NCBI GenBank assembly: GCA_030615625.1
Contig: JAUWYX010000008.1
Span: 1 to 64,000 of the forward strand
Length of the DNA stretch: 64,000 nucleotides
Direction: 5' to 3'
Source: Dehalococcoidia bacterium
GTDB lineage: Bacteria > Chloroflexota > Dehalococcoidia > GIF9 > AB-539-J10
The notes beneath the pieces are model-generated. The model did not search any database. It was not told the DNA's origin and saw only the letters and a list, made by a program, of their open reading frames with translations. Positions 9,799 to 19,350 of this stretch are shown one piece after another. Numbering within the stretch: position 1 is the stretch's first letter; each line of letters opens with the position of its first letter. Position numbers and translations under genes: made by a program.

Positions 9799-9827
9799 AT
9801 GATAGCTTCAAAAATGGACGCTGTCAA
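9799..9827 (-). promoter_or_regulatory. Promoter of greA (near-leaderless)
   Basis: On the minus strand TTGACA (9827-9822), a 17-bp spacer and TATCAT (9804-9799). The predicted transcription start is only about 3 bases before the GTG start at 9789, so the mRNA would be effectively leaderless. Confidence 0.65.
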
Positions 9828-9942
9828 TTTACATATTGGTAGAGAGTGCTTGGGCTTTATCTTCCCGGCATAGTGTGCTAATCTAACTACATTTGTTCCT
9901 GAGCGCTAAAAAGAATCAAGATGTTACGGTGGAATGTCAACG

Positions 9943-10578
9943 ATGAAAACCTTAGTTCAATGTGATTTTGACGGTACAGTTACCGAGGAAGATACTAGTT
10001 TTTTTCTTTTAGATGCCTTCGCTCAGGGAGATTGGCGACGACTGCTGCGAGATTATAAGGAGCACAGGATATCTGTCGGGGAGTTCAATACTAAAGCTTT
10101 TGCCATGGTTAAAGATGATAAACCTACGCTACTTGAAGCACTGAAAGGCAAGGTTAAAGTGCGAGCTGGGCTTCACGAACTGGTAAATTATTGCCTGGGA
10201 GAAGGCTTCAGATTGGTCATTGTGAGCAACGGTCTGGATTTTTACATAAAGGCTGTGCTGAAAGATCTGGGACTGGAGAGCATCGAAGTGCATGCTGCGC
10301 AAGCTTCCTTCCATCCTGAAGGAATGAAAGTCCAATATGTTGGGCCGGATGGTGAAAGACTAGAGGATGGCTTTAAAGAGGCATATACCCAATCGTTTCT
10401 AAAGCTAGGGTACAGGGTAATATATATAGGGAATGGCGATTCCGATGTTGCTCCGGCAAAATACGCTCACTATGTTTTTGCCACGGGTGACTTGCTGGCG
10501 TACTGTAAAGATAACAATCTTAAATATAAACCCTTTGAAACCTTCATTGACGTCGTTAGGGAAGTGAACTTTATGTAG
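9943..10578 (+). CDS. HAD-family phosphatase, MtnX-like
   Basis: A 211-residue HAD hydrolase. Motif I is CDFDGTVTEED near the N-terminus (nucleophile Asp and the second Asp), motif II is the serine in VIVSNGLDFY, and motif IV is GNGDSDVAPA. The size and the SFFLLDAFAQGDW cap region resemble the MtnX/phosphoserine phosphatase-like group. ATG 9943 is chosen because GGTGGA lies nine bases upstream; ATG 9934 directly abuts that sequence and is less likely. No methionine-salvage genes are nearby, so the substrate is unknown. The 3' end overlaps the convergent sensor gene by 8 bp. Confidence 0.82.
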   Translation: MKTLVQCDFDGTVTEEDTSFFLLDAFAQGDWRRLLRDYKEHRISVGEFNTKAFAMVKDDKPTLLEALKGKVKVRAGLHELVNYCLGEGFRLVIVSNGLDFYIKAVLKDLGLESIEVHAAQASFHPEGMKVQYVGPDGERLEDGFKEAYTQSFLKLGYRVIYIGNGDSDVAPAKYAHYVFATGDLLAYCKDNNLKYKPFETFIDVVREVNFM

Positions 10579-11977
10579 CCATACTCCTTGAATTTCTACA
10601 ATTCCACGTAGACCTAAATTCCTCGCTTTCAATCATCGGCAGCATCACATCCACTACACTGGTATCGTACTTTGTTCCCCTGCCGTCTTTGAGCTCTTTT
10701 AGAATATCCGTCGTGGTTCTTGCTGGTCGATAAGGACGATGGGAACTCATGGCTTCCACCACATCGCAGACAGCAAGGATGCTGACTTCCAGACTTAGCC
10801 TATCCCCTGTGATACCATTAGGATAACCCGAGCCATCTAGCCGTTCGTGGTGTTGCAACGCTACGTCGGCTACTGGCCAGGGAAGATTTGCATCCTTCAA
10901 TATGCTATAACCTTGTTTCGTATGGGCACGGATAAGGGCCCATTCTTCCTCAGCTAGTTCACCTGGCTTGGTAAGAATACTCCTTGGGATGGAAATCTTG
11001 CCGATATCGTGGAGCAATCCGTTGAAGTAGAGCCTCTCAACTACATCGTCAGCCAAGCCCATATTCTCACCTACAAGATGGGCCAGTTCAGCTACTCTTT
11101 GCTGATGCTTCGCCGTATAGGGATCACAAAATTCAATCACATGAGAAACGATTTTTACCAGGTTGATAAGAAAACTCTTCAATTGGTCTTCCGTTTTATT
11201 GCGCTCGATGATTTCCCTGTAAAACCCCTGAGATCCTGCGATTTTGTCTTTTCTCTTGATTAAATTTAAATAATGCTCTATCAGTATCCTTTTGCCATCT
11301 TTCCTGAAAATCTCATGCACTATGCTGGATATAGGTTCATCTGCGCTCAATATCTTCTCTACTTGTTGGGAAACATATTCCCTATTTTCTGGAGAGAGAA
11401 TGTTTGTTGGCTTCATCTCGGTTAATTCTTCCAGACAGTAGCCACACAATTTCTCAAGCGCCTTATTACCCACTACAATATTGTTTTCGATGTCCGCAGA
11501 AAAAACTGCTTCCAAGGAATTCGCAAAGAGATTGCAATAACGTTCTGCGCTTTCCCTGAGTGCCTGCTCCATTTGTTTACGCTCGGTGATGTCCTTTCCG
11601 ATGGCAAGTCCCACAAATTTGCCGTTTTGCTGCCAAGTGGATAAAGACAATTCAACGGGGAATGTAGAGCCATCTTTTCTCAATGCTTCAAATTCGATGA
11701 TCCCTGTTCCCCCGTAATTTCCGCCCAAGAAATCCGTCAGTTCTTTTGTGTGACCCTCTATGTGTTTCTCCGACATCAACTTGGTTGCTGGCTGGCCCAG
11801 TATCTCTTCGGTTGAGTAGCCAAAAATTTGCTCTGCACCTTTATTCCAGAATATTATGTTCCCTTTGCTATTCATCCCCAGTATGGCATCCCAGGAGGAT
11901 GCTACGAGGGCCCTGTATATCTCTCCACTTCTAGGTAGCGCTTCTAACTCTTTGTGCGGTGGTTCTATTTCTTTCAT
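10571..11977 (-). CDS. PAS-PAS-HD-GYP signalling protein
   Basis: 468 residues with no membrane segment. Two PAS domains (about 17-133 and 145-265, each ending in an ITERK-like or IERNK-like PAC tail) are followed by an HD-GYP domain (about 270-440). The metal-binding HD is in LLHDIGK (322-327), and the GYP signature is HHERLDGSGYP (376-386), followed by CDVVEAMSSHRPYR. HD-GYP proteins hydrolyse cyclic di-GMP, so this is likely a cytoplasmic sensor-phosphodiesterase. The last 20 residues (RSTWNCRNSRSMAT) look unconserved and run into the convergent HAD gene by 8 bp. Confidence 0.92.
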   Translation of the reverse strand: MKEIEPPHKELEALPRSGEIYRALVASSWDAILGMNSKGNIIFWNKGAEQIFGYSTEEILGQPATKLMSEKHIEGHTKELTDFLGGNYGGTGIIEFEALRKDGSTFPVELSLSTWQQNGKFVGLAIGKDITERKQMEQALRESAERYCNLFANSLEAVFSADIENNIVVGNKALEKLCGYCLEELTEMKPTNILSPENREYVSQQVEKILSADEPISSIVHEIFRKDGKRILIEHYLNLIKRKDKIAGSQGFYREIIERNKTEDQLKSFLINLVKIVSHVIEFCDPYTAKHQQRVAELAHLVGENMGLADDVVERLYFNGLLHDIGKISIPRSILTKPGELAEEEWALIRAHTKQGYSILKDANLPWPVADVALQHHERLDGSGYPNGITGDRLSLEVSILAVCDVVEAMSSHRPYRPARTTTDILKELKDGRGTKYDTSVVDVMLPMIESEEFRSTWNCRNSRSMAT

Positions 11978-12228
11978 TAGCGATTTTTCTTCTTACTACC
12001 ATACCTACTTCCTTCCCTACCTGGCTAAAAAATTCAGGCTCAACTCATAATCAAATATTGTCAACTATATCAAACACATCAATCTGTTTGCAATAGGAAT
12101 TTGGTCGTGAAGATGATGGGAGTTTAGTCTCAGCTTAAGCTTCTATGTTATCCGAGTAATTGGGCATATGCCCAATTTGAAATACTAATCACAGGAATCC
12201 TACTTCTAAGCAGAGGATATTCAGAAAT

Positions 12229-12280
12229 GTAGTGCGGGGCTTTAGCCTCGTGTTGCGCGACCCTAAATGGTCGCATTACA
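12229..12280. repeat. Dispersed hairpin repeat, copy 1
   Basis: Two adjacent hairpins: GGGGCTTTAGCCTC and GCGACCCTAAATGGTCGC, flanked by TGTAGTGC and its near-complement GCATTACA. The first half (TGTAGTGCGGGGCTTTAGCC) recurs at 21101-21129. It lies in the 326-bp gap between the sensor and the HD hydrolase, which holds no other recognisable feature. Confidence 0.6.
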
Positions 12281-12303
12281 AAATTTACCAAAATTCAAAG
12301 ATG

Positions 12304-12864
12304 TCACAATCTCAAATCTGAGGCGATTCCTTTCATGGCCTCGATTCCCAGGTTGATGAACTCTTCCAACTCCAGTCCGATTTCCTGGCACTGAGCCACT
12401 TGCTCCCGATTGACTCCAGCAGCAAAGCTTTTTTCGCGAAAGCGTTTCGCTACCGATTTAGTGGTCAATCCGCTTAGTTTATCGGGGCGAACCAGGGCAG
12501 CCGCGGTGATAAGGCCGCTCAGGGGGTCAGCACAAAAAAGGGCCTTATCCAATTTCGTTTCTCGGGGAACGCCATGAGCTTCGTTATGGCACAAAATAGC
12601 ATGGACCATAGTCTCATTGGCTCCAAGCTCATGGGCGATGTCAGCTCCCAATTTGCTATGGCTACTCATATCACCCTCAACCAGTTCCATATCAATATCG
12701 TGGATGAGCCCGGTAATGCCCCACTCTTCTTCCTCCTCTCCCAACTTCTTGGCCAAAGCCCGCATGATAGCCTCGGTGGCTAGCATATGCTTAATCATAT
12801 TCTTATCCTGGACATTGCCATGGATGGAATCAAGAATTTCCTCCCTGTTGGGCCTTGATGTCAT
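12304..12864 (-). CDS. HD/HDIG-domain metal-dependent hydrolase
   Basis: 186 residues. The N-terminal region has the histidine of MIKHMLATE, then the HD pair in LIHDIDMEL, a histidine in [11 protein letters not shown] and HNEAHG, the pattern of the small HDIG phosphohydrolases. The substrate is unknown. Its start overlaps the uvrA stop by 4 bp (ATGA), so it is translated with uvrA from the same message. Pairing with uvrA may be only operon hitch-hiking. Confidence 0.85.
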   Translation of the reverse strand: MTSRPNREEILDSIHGNVQDKNMIKHMLATEAIMRALAKKLGEEEEEWGITGLIHDIDMELVEGDMSSHSKLGADIAHELGANETMVHAILCHNEAHGVPRETKLDKALFCADPLSGLITAAALVRPDKLSGLTTKSVAKRFREKSFAAGVNREQVAQCQEIGLELEEFINLGIEAMKGIASDLRL

Positions 12865-15716
12865 GTCAATACCTTTTCCCGCTGCGTTAATAATATACCA
12901 CGTAGATATTGCCCGGTGGAAGAGGCATCGTTTTGGGTCAATTCCTCAGGCGTGCCGGCATCCACAAGGTAGCCACCATCATCACCAGCTCCAGGACCAA
13001 GGTCAATGACCCAATCGGCGTTTTTGACCACATCCAGGTGGTGCTCAATGACAATTACCGTGTTTCCGTAATCCACCAGGCGCTGTAGCACCTTCAGGAG
13101 GCAAGCAATATCTGAGAAGGAAAGGCCGGTAGTTGGCTCATCCAGTATATAAAGCGTTTTGCCTGTGGAGCGGCGGGATAGCTCAGTAGATAGTTTTACT
13201 CGCTGGGCCTCGCCTCCAGAAAGGGTCGGTGCTGGCTGCCCCAGGGAAATATACCCCAAACCTACGTCTCGGAGGGTTTCCAGCTTGTTTTTGATTTTAG
13301 GGAAGTGGTCAAAGGAAAGCAAAGCTTCGTCCACGGTCATATCCAGAATTTCAGCGATGTTTTTCCCTTTAAAGTGGATTTCCAGCGCTTCACGGTTATA
13401 TCTTTTCCCCTTGCATATCTCGCAGGGGACAGTGACATTGGGCAAAAATTGCATCTCAATCTGAACATAGCCTGCCCCCTGACAGGCTTCGCATCTTCCC
13501 CCCTTTACGTTGAAGGAAAAGCGTCCTTGGGGATAACCACGCATTCTAGCTTCAGGAACACTGGCGAAAAGTTCTCGAATAGGGGTGAATGTTCCGGTAT
13601 AAGTGGCAGGGTTGCTTCTTGGGGTGCGACCAATCGGTGATTGGTCAATGTTAACCACCTTATCAATGTACTCAGTGCCAAGAATACCATCACACTCGCC
13701 TGGTCTCTCCTTAGCTCGGTAGAAGAGGCGGGCCAGTCTTTTATACAGGACTTCGTTAATGAGAGAGCTTTTACCGCTTCCAGAAACACCGGTGACACAA
13801 ACAAACTTACCCAGGGGGATAGGGACATCAATGGTTTTCAAGTTATTCTCCCTGGCACCTTGGATCAATAGCTCTTTTGTCGAGCCAGAGCGACGCTCAG
13901 GTGGCAAGGGAATTTGCCTCGTCCTGCAGAGGTACTGCCCCGTTATTGATTGAGGGCAATCCATTATATCCTGAAGTGTTCCTGTGGCAACAATTTCTCC
14001 CCCCTGTTTACCAGCCCCCGGCCCCATATCAATAATGTGGTCAGCAGCTCTCATCATAGCTTCATCGTGCTCTACGATGATTATAGTATTATCCAGGTCT
14101 CTGAGGCGCTTCAGCGTGGCTATAAGCCGGGAACCATCGGCAGGATGCAAACCGACTGTGGGCTCGTCACAAATATAAAGGACACCGCTAAGCCCGCTGC
14201 CAATTTGGGTAGCCAAACGAATTCTCTGGGCCTCACCGCCGCTCAATGTCGCTGAAGGACGGTCCAGGGTTAAGTAGCTCAGGCCTATATCTCTGAGAAA
14301 GCCCAACCGGGCCTGAAGCTCTTTGATAATTTGCTTGGCTATGGTAAATTCCCGAGGACTGATTTTGTCACCTAGCTGTTCCACCCAATTTAAAGCCTGT
14401 GTGACAGGCAGGGCGGTAACACCCATAATATTTTTGTCCACAATAGTGACAGCTAAAGACTCTGGTTTCAGCCTCTTCCCCCGGCAAGCAGGGCAGGGGT
14501 TGGATGCCATGTAGCGCTCAATATCCGCTCTGATACTATCAGAACTCGTCTCTCGATAGCGGCGCTCCAGGTATGGTATGACGCCATGAAAATTAGCGTA
14601 ATACTGACGCAGTTGGCCGTAACGATCTTCGTATGTGGCGGGAACCAGTTCACCCCCGTCACCATAAAGAATCAAATGCACTAGTTCCTCACTCAGCTCC
14701 TTGATTGGAGTGGAGAGAGAAAAACCGTGCCGGCGACCCAGAGACTGTAGTATGCTGCTGGACCAGGTGCTAAGCTGCCCATTTCTTATCCAGGGTTGGA
14801 TAGCTCCTTCGACCAGGCTCAGTCCCTTGTCGGAGATGACTAAATTAGGGTCAATTTCCAATTTACAACCCAGTCCCGTGCAAGCAGGGCAAGCGCCGTA
14901 GGGGCTGTTAAAGCTAAAGGTTCTGGGAGCAATTTCCCCCAGGCTTATGCCGCAATAGACACAGGCAAAATGCTCCGAGAAAAGCAACTCCTCCCTGTCC
15001 AGGACTTTAACCAGCACCACGCCCGACCCCAGTTTTAATGCTGTCTCAATGGAATCAGCAAGGCGAGTGGCATTTTCGTTTTGCTCTATCTGAAGTCGAT
15101 CAACTACTACCTCTATTGTGTGCCTCTTATTCTTATCTAACTGAAATTCCTCGGAGAGGTCATAAATTTGCCCATCAACTCGAACCCTGACGAACCCGGC
15201 CTTTTGCAAATCGTTAAATATCGTTTGATGCTCACCTTTGCGGTCCCTGATCAACGGTGCCAGAATCATGATGCGGCTGCTCTGAGGTATTTCCTGAACG
15301 GCGTCGACAATTTGCTGCACTGTCTGACGCGAGATTTCCCTTCCGCATTCAGGGCAATGCGGGTGTCCAATACGAGCAAAAAGAAGGCGCAAATAATCAT
15401 AGATTTCAGTCACCGTGCCCACAATAGACCTCGGATTATGAGGCGGCCCTTTCTGGTCAATTGATATGGCCGGGCTAAGTCCTTCGATGTAATCAACGTC
15501 CGGTTTATTCATCTGCCCCAGGAACTGGCGGGCATAGGCAGAAAGAGACTCTACATAGCGGCGCTGCCCCTCGGCGTATATGGTATCGAAAGCCAGAGAG
15601 CTTTTTCCTGAGCCAGAAACACCGGTGATAACCACCAGCTTGTTCCGGGGGATAACGACATCTATATCCTTAAGGTTGTGCTCTCTGGCACCCTTGATAA
15701 ATATGGTATCCGGCAT
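12861..15716 (-). CDS. uvrA: Excinuclease ABC subunit A
   Basis: A 951-residue UvrA, the damage-recognising ATPase of nucleotide excision repair. It has two ABC modules, each with a GVSGSGKSS Walker A (about residues 33-41 and in the second half), LSGGEAQRI and LSGGEAQRV signatures, and DEPT Walker B motifs. Zinc-binding cysteines are visible (CPECG, CVYCG with CPACTGLGC, and CEACQGAGY). The opening [21 protein letters not shown] is canonical. uvrB and uvrC are not in the window. The start ATG 15716 lies about 8 bases after a -10 box, suggesting a leaderless message. Confidence 0.98.
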   Translation of the reverse strand: MPDTIFIKGAREHNLKDIDVVIPRNKLVVITGVSGSGKSSLAFDTIYAEGQRRYVESLSAYARQFLGQMNKPDVDYIEGLSPAISIDQKGPPHNPRSIVGTVTEIYDYLRLLFARIGHPHCPECGREISRQTVQQIVDAVQEIPQSSRIMILAPLIRDRKGEHQTIFNDLQKAGFVRVRVDGQIYDLSEEFQLDKNKRHTIEVVVDRLQIEQNENATRLADSIETALKLGSGVVLVKVLDREELLFSEHFACVYCGISLGEIAPRTFSFNSPYGACPACTGLGCKLEIDPNLVISDKGLSLVEGAIQPWIRNGQLSTWSSSILQSLGRRHGFSLSTPIKELSEELVHLILYGDGGELVPATYEDRYGQLRQYYANFHGVIPYLERRYRETSSDSIRADIERYMASNPCPACRGKRLKPESLAVTIVDKNIMGVTALPVTQALNWVEQLGDKISPREFTIAKQIIKELQARLGFLRDIGLSYLTLDRPSATLSGGEAQRIRLATQIGSGLSGVLYICDEPTVGLHPADGSRLIATLKRLRDLDNTIIIVEHDEAMMRAADHIIDMGPGAGKQGGEIVATGTLQDIMDCPQSITGQYLCRTRQIPLPPERRSGSTKELLIQGARENNLKTIDVPIPLGKFVCVTGVSGSGKSSLINEVLYKRLARLFYRAKERPGECDGILGTEYIDKVVNIDQSPIGRTPRSNPATYTGTFTPIRELFASVPEARMRGYPQGRFSFNVKGGRCEACQGAGYVQIEMQFLPNVTVPCEICKGKRYNREALEIHFKGKNIAEILDMTVDEALLSFDHFPKIKNKLETLRDVGLGYISLGQPAPTLSGGEAQRVKLSTELSRRSTGKTLYILDEPTTGLSFSDIACLLKVLQRLVDYGNTVIVIEHHLDVVKNADWVIDLGPGAGDDGGYLVDAGTPEELTQNDASSTGQYLRGILLTQREKVLT

Positions 15717-15724
15717 GGTGCTTT

Positions 15725-15754
15725 ATTGTAACATTAACGCCAGACGCCTCTCAA
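15725..15754 (-). promoter_or_regulatory. Promoter of uvrA (leaderless)
   Basis: On the minus strand TTGAGA (15754-15749), an 18-bp spacer and TACAAT (15730-15725). The uvrA ATG at 15716 begins 8 bases after the -10 box, so transcription probably starts at or next to the start codon. No Shine-Dalgarno sequence is seen. Confidence 0.6.
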
Positions 15755-15800
15755 AAGGAAAGCTAGCCGGAGCCTTTGACTCGATAACAGATTGCTGTTG

Positions 15801-17864
15801 TTAAATCAGACCACCAAAATGCATTAATACTGGTGCCAGCATCAGTGAAATCACCGACATTAGCTTGAGCATTATATTCAAGGACGGGCCGGCAGTATCT
15901 TTCATGGGGTCACCGGCTGTATCCCCAACAACAGCCGCTTTATGAGCGTCCGAGCCCTTGCCACCAAACTGCCCGGCCTCAATCCACTTTTTAGCGTTAT
16001 CCCAGGCACCGCCGGCGTTGTTTAAGGTAATGGCGAGAATGAAACCAGTAGCCAGGGCGCCGATAAGAAAGCCAGCAAGGGCATATTTGCCCAGAACCAC
16101 TCCCACAATCACAGGCGCAATTATCGTCATTATGGAAGGAAGCAACATTTGCCTCAATGCTATTCTGGTGGCAATATCCACGCACTTGCCATATTCTGGC
16201 CTGGCTGTCCCCTCCATCAAGCCCTTTATCTCACGCCATTGCCGACGGACTTCATTTATAATTGCCGCCGTAGTTATACCAACTGCCTTCATGGTCATAG
16301 CACAAAAGATGGGAGGCATAAGAGCGCCCAGAATCAGGCCAACGATAACTGGCACGCTTAGTAGGCTCAATTCCTCAGGCAATGTTAGTTCGCCTGTGGC
16401 TGAGATTGTCACTATCCCGACAGCCATGGCGAAGGCCAGGATTAAGCCCAAGGAATTCATAGCAGCAGCACCGATGGCGAATCCCTTGCCCGTGGCTGCC
16501 GTGGTATTGCCCAGAGAATCTAAAGCATCGGTCCTCTCACGCACCTCAGCTGGTAATCCCGCCATGGTGGTTATACCTCCAGCATTGTCAGCTACAGGTC
16601 CATAAGCATCGGTAGCCAGTGTCACGCCCAGGGTAGACAACATGCCAACAGCAGCTAAGGCCACACCGTAGAAGCTGCCAAACTGGAAGGCTACGACAAT
16701 CGCTATGGCTATCAAGACTATCGGTGGCCAGGTGCTCATCAGACCAGTGGCAAAGCCTCGAATTATAGTAGCACCGCCACCGCTAGTGGAAGCTTCAGAG
16801 ATTTCCTGCGTCGGCTTGAAGGCATAAGAAGTAAAGTAATTCGTGCTTTCCCCTATCAAGGCACCAGCTACAAGGCCGGCAAGCATCGCCCAGAAAAGAC
16901 TTAAACTGGCATCGAGAAAATAAATTACCAAAAAGCCAAATACTGCCGCCAGTATTGTGGCGCCTAACGTGCCGCGGCGCAAAGCTCCCAGGAGAGCACT
17001 CATTTCTACTTTCTCCCCTATTCTGACCAAAAAACAGCCAATCACGGAAGCTACAATGCCTCCAGCCATGATTAGCATGGGTAGATACCAAGCAGCTTTG
17101 ATATCACCGACCACCCCAACTACCGCAGCAACAGTACATAATGTCATGGTAGCAATGACAGTTTCAATATAAGACTCGAATAAATCAGCACCCATGCCGC
17201 ACACGTCGCCAACATTGTCGCCCACGTTATCCGCGATGACCGCAGCATTCCTGGGATCATCCTCCGGTATCCCGGCCTCCACCTTGCCCACTAAGTCAGA
17301 ACCGGCATCTGCCCCTTTGGTGAAAATCCCACCTCCGACCCTGGCAAAAAGAGCTACCAGTGAAGCACCAGCTCCATAAGCAGGAATGATAAACAAGAAC
17401 TCGTAATCAGGGAGCCCATGCCATGCAAAATAGAGGATAGATAACCCTATGATGCCAACGCTGACCACTGTCAGCCCCATAACTGCTCCACCCCTGAAAG
17501 AAATCCTTAGTCCCTGATTCAGCCCCTTCTGTGCTGCTGCACAGGTCCTGCCATTGGCCCTGAGTGCCATATTCATGCCAGCATAGCCAGCACCCATAGA
17601 ACATAGAGCACCAAAGATAAAGGCTACACTCAATCTCCAACCCAAACTGGGGATGACCGCCAGAATAATGGCTATTATCACTACCACAATGCCCAATGTG
17701 CGATATTCCCTGTGAATAAAAGCAAGTCCCCCCTCTTTAATGGCGCCAGAAATCTCCTTAATCCTGTCTGAGCCTTGGTCCTGCCTTAGAACATAGCGCA
17801 CGAAGAATACAACTACACCTGCCGCCAAAAGTCCCGCTATTATACAAATCCAGACTAAGTCCAT
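15801..17864 (-). CDS. hppA: Membrane-bound ion-pumping pyrophosphatase
   Basis: A 687-residue, roughly 16-helix integral membrane enzyme that couples pyrophosphate hydrolysis to H+ or Na+ export. The catalytic loops are present: [39 protein letters not shown], and the C-terminal [27 protein letters not shown]. The [17 protein letters not shown] segment has Ala and Gly where K+-independent enzymes have lysine and threonine, so a K+-stimulated type is predicted; Na+ versus H+ is not resolved. An AGGAGG site precedes ATG 17864. It would recover energy from biosynthetic pyrophosphate. Confidence 0.97.
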   Translation of the reverse strand: MDLVWICIIAGLLAAGVVVFFVRYVLRQDQGSDRIKEISGAIKEGGLAFIHREYRTLGIVVVIIAIILAVIPSLGWRLSVAFIFGALCSMGAGYAGMNMALRANGRTCAAAQKGLNQGLRISFRGGAVMGLTVVSVGIIGLSILYFAWHGLPDYEFLFIIPAYGAGASLVALFARVGGGIFTKGADAGSDLVGKVEAGIPEDDPRNAAVIADNVGDNVGDVCGMGADLFESYIETVIATMTLCTVAAVVGVVGDIKAAWYLPMLIMAGGIVASVIGCFLVRIGEKVEMSALLGALRRGTLGATILAAVFGFLVIYFLDASLSLFWAMLAGLVAGALIGESTNYFTSYAFKPTQEISEASTSGGGATIIRGFATGLMSTWPPIVLIAIAIVVAFQFGSFYGVALAAVGMLSTLGVTLATDAYGPVADNAGGITTMAGLPAEVRERTDALDSLGNTTAATGKGFAIGAAAMNSLGLILAFAMAVGIVTISATGELTLPEELSLLSVPVIVGLILGALMPPIFCAMTMKAVGITTAAIINEVRRQWREIKGLMEGTARPEYGKCVDIATRIALRQMLLPSIMTIIAPVIVGVVLGKYALAGFLIGALATGFILAITLNNAGGAWDNAKKWIEAGQFGGKGSDAHKAAVVGDTAGDPMKDTAGPSLNIMLKLMSVISLMLAPVLMHFGGLI

Positions 17865-17959
17865 AGCTCTTCCTCCTGTACAGGCACAAAATTAGGGCAC
17901 TCAAGCCAAGTCCAGGTGCCCTCACTTTCGTTTGCTAAAATATGCATACTAAAGATGTA

Positions 17960-17988
17960 AGTCTAATACAAGAAGCTCTATCCGTCAA
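17960..17988 (-). promoter_or_regulatory. Possible promoter of hppA
   Basis: On the minus strand TTGACG (17988-17983), a 17-bp spacer and TAGACT (17965-17960), about 95 bases upstream of the hppA start. The -10 box matches only four of six positions. Confidence 0.4.
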
Positions 17989-18125
17989 TGATTGGAATCG
18001 TCTGTGCTGGGATACAGGGAAAAATTGACCTTGGTTGGGGCTGAAGTGTAAAATCGGCCCTGAAAGCGAAAAAATTAGTCGAAAGTGACCGATAGCCTTC
18101 AAGAAACAAAGGGTCAAAGATGCTG

Positions 18126-18152
18126 GGGTTAATCAATGGGCGTTGATTACCC
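18126..18152. promoter_or_regulatory. Palindrome upstream of the acyl-CoA dehydrogenase operon
   Basis: GGGTTAATCAA and TTGATTACCC flank TGGGCG, giving a 10-bp inverted repeat with a single bulged T. It sits 45 bases before the start codon at 18197, in the 332-bp divergent region shared with hppA. There is no T-run, so an operator or mRNA structure is likelier than a terminator. Confidence 0.4.
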
Positions 18153-18196
18153 TTCAACAAAGAAAGGTTTTAAAATAATCTGTAAAGGAGCTAGAA

Positions 18197-19339
18197 ATGG
18201 ATTTTGAACTTACCGAAGAACAAAAGATGTTCCAAACAATGGTGCGGGATTTTTGTGTCGGGGAAATCGAACCCTACGCTGCTGAATGGGATGAGACAGA
18301 GAAGTTCCCCCATAATGTTGTTAAAAAGATGGCTGACGCCGGATTGCATAGTGTGCACTTTCCCGAAGAATATGGGGGAAATGGGGACGAATTAACTTTT
18401 GCCATAGCCACTGAGGAGATTTCCCGTGCCTGTGCTGGCATAGGCGTCGTGTATCTCGTTAGCCTTGGCCTGGGTATGTATCCCATCGTCATGCATGGCA
18501 ATGAACAGCAGAAAAGGCACTATATTTCCCGTGTAATCAATGGGGCGATTGTGGCCTTCGCCTTAACTGAGGCCATGGCTGGCAGTGATGTCGCCGCTCT
18601 GGAAACAAAATACGTTCGGGAAGGCGATTATTATGTTCTGAATGGCCAGAAGATTTTCATAAGTAATGGTGCTGAAGCTGATTTTGTAACCACCTTTGCT
18701 ACGAAGGACAAATCGCTGGGCTATCGTGGCATCAGTGCCTTTGTCGTGGATAAGGGTACTAAGGGCTTCTCTGTGGGCAAAATAGAAAGAAAAATGGGAC
18801 TGCACCCTGCTTCGGTAGCGGAGCTTATCTTCGATGATTGTAGAATACCTGTGGCTAATATGTTAGGAGAGGAGGGGAGAGGCTTCAGGATAGCGTTAGA
18901 AGGTATAGATGCTAGCAGGGTCAGCATAGCTGTTCAAGCACTGGGTATTGCTCAAGCCGCTTATGATGCCGCCGTGGCTTATGCTAAGGAAAGGAGACAA
19001 TTTGGTGCCGAAATCGCTCGCCTTCAAGCAATCCAATGGATGATTGCCGATATGGCTACAGACATAGACGCAGCTCGGTTGCTGATCTACAAGGCTGCCT
19101 GGTTAACCAAGAAAGAAGGGCACGCTCCTCCTAAAGAAGCAGCAATGGCAAAGCTTTTTGCCTCCGAGGCAGCTCATAGGGTTTGCCACAAAGCCGTTCA
19201 GATATTCGGTGGCTATGGCTATACTAGAGACTTTGCCGTGGAACGCTACTACCGTGATCAGAGAATAACTGAGATTTACGAAGGAACATCAGAGATGCAA
19301 AGGTGGACAATTGCCCGCCAAGTATTGGGTGTAAAGTAA
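18197..19339 (+). CDS. Acyl-CoA dehydrogenase
   Basis: A 380-residue FAD flavoprotein of the short/branched-chain acyl-CoA dehydrogenase type, introducing a 2,3-double bond into acyl-CoA. Seen: the N-terminal MDFELTEEQKMFQ, the FAD-binding ALTEAMAGSDVAAL segment, the C-terminal RRQFGAEIARLQAIQWMIADM helix, the FGGYGYTRDFAVERYYRD signature and the catalytic glutamate in ITEIYEGTSEMQR. RBS AAAGGAG precedes the ATG. It is followed 11 bp later by methylmalonyl-CoA mutase, suggesting a role in branched-chain amino acid or propionate-type metabolism. Confidence 0.95.
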   Translation: MDFELTEEQKMFQTMVRDFCVGEIEPYAAEWDETEKFPHNVVKKMADAGLHSVHFPEEYGGNGDELTFAIATEEISRACAGIGVVYLVSLGLGMYPIVMHGNEQQKRHYISRVINGAIVAFALTEAMAGSDVAALETKYVREGDYYVLNGQKIFISNGAEADFVTTFATKDKSLGYRGISAFVVDKGTKGFSVGKIERKMGLHPASVAELIFDDCRIPVANMLGEEGRGFRIALEGIDASRVSIAVQALGIAQAAYDAAVAYAKERRQFGAEIARLQAIQWMIADMATDIDAARLLIYKAAWLTKKEGHAPPKEAAMAKLFASEAAHRVCHKAVQIFGGYGYTRDFAVERYYRDQRITEIYEGTSEMQRWTIARQVLGVK

Positions 19340-19350
19340 AGGGGCTAATT

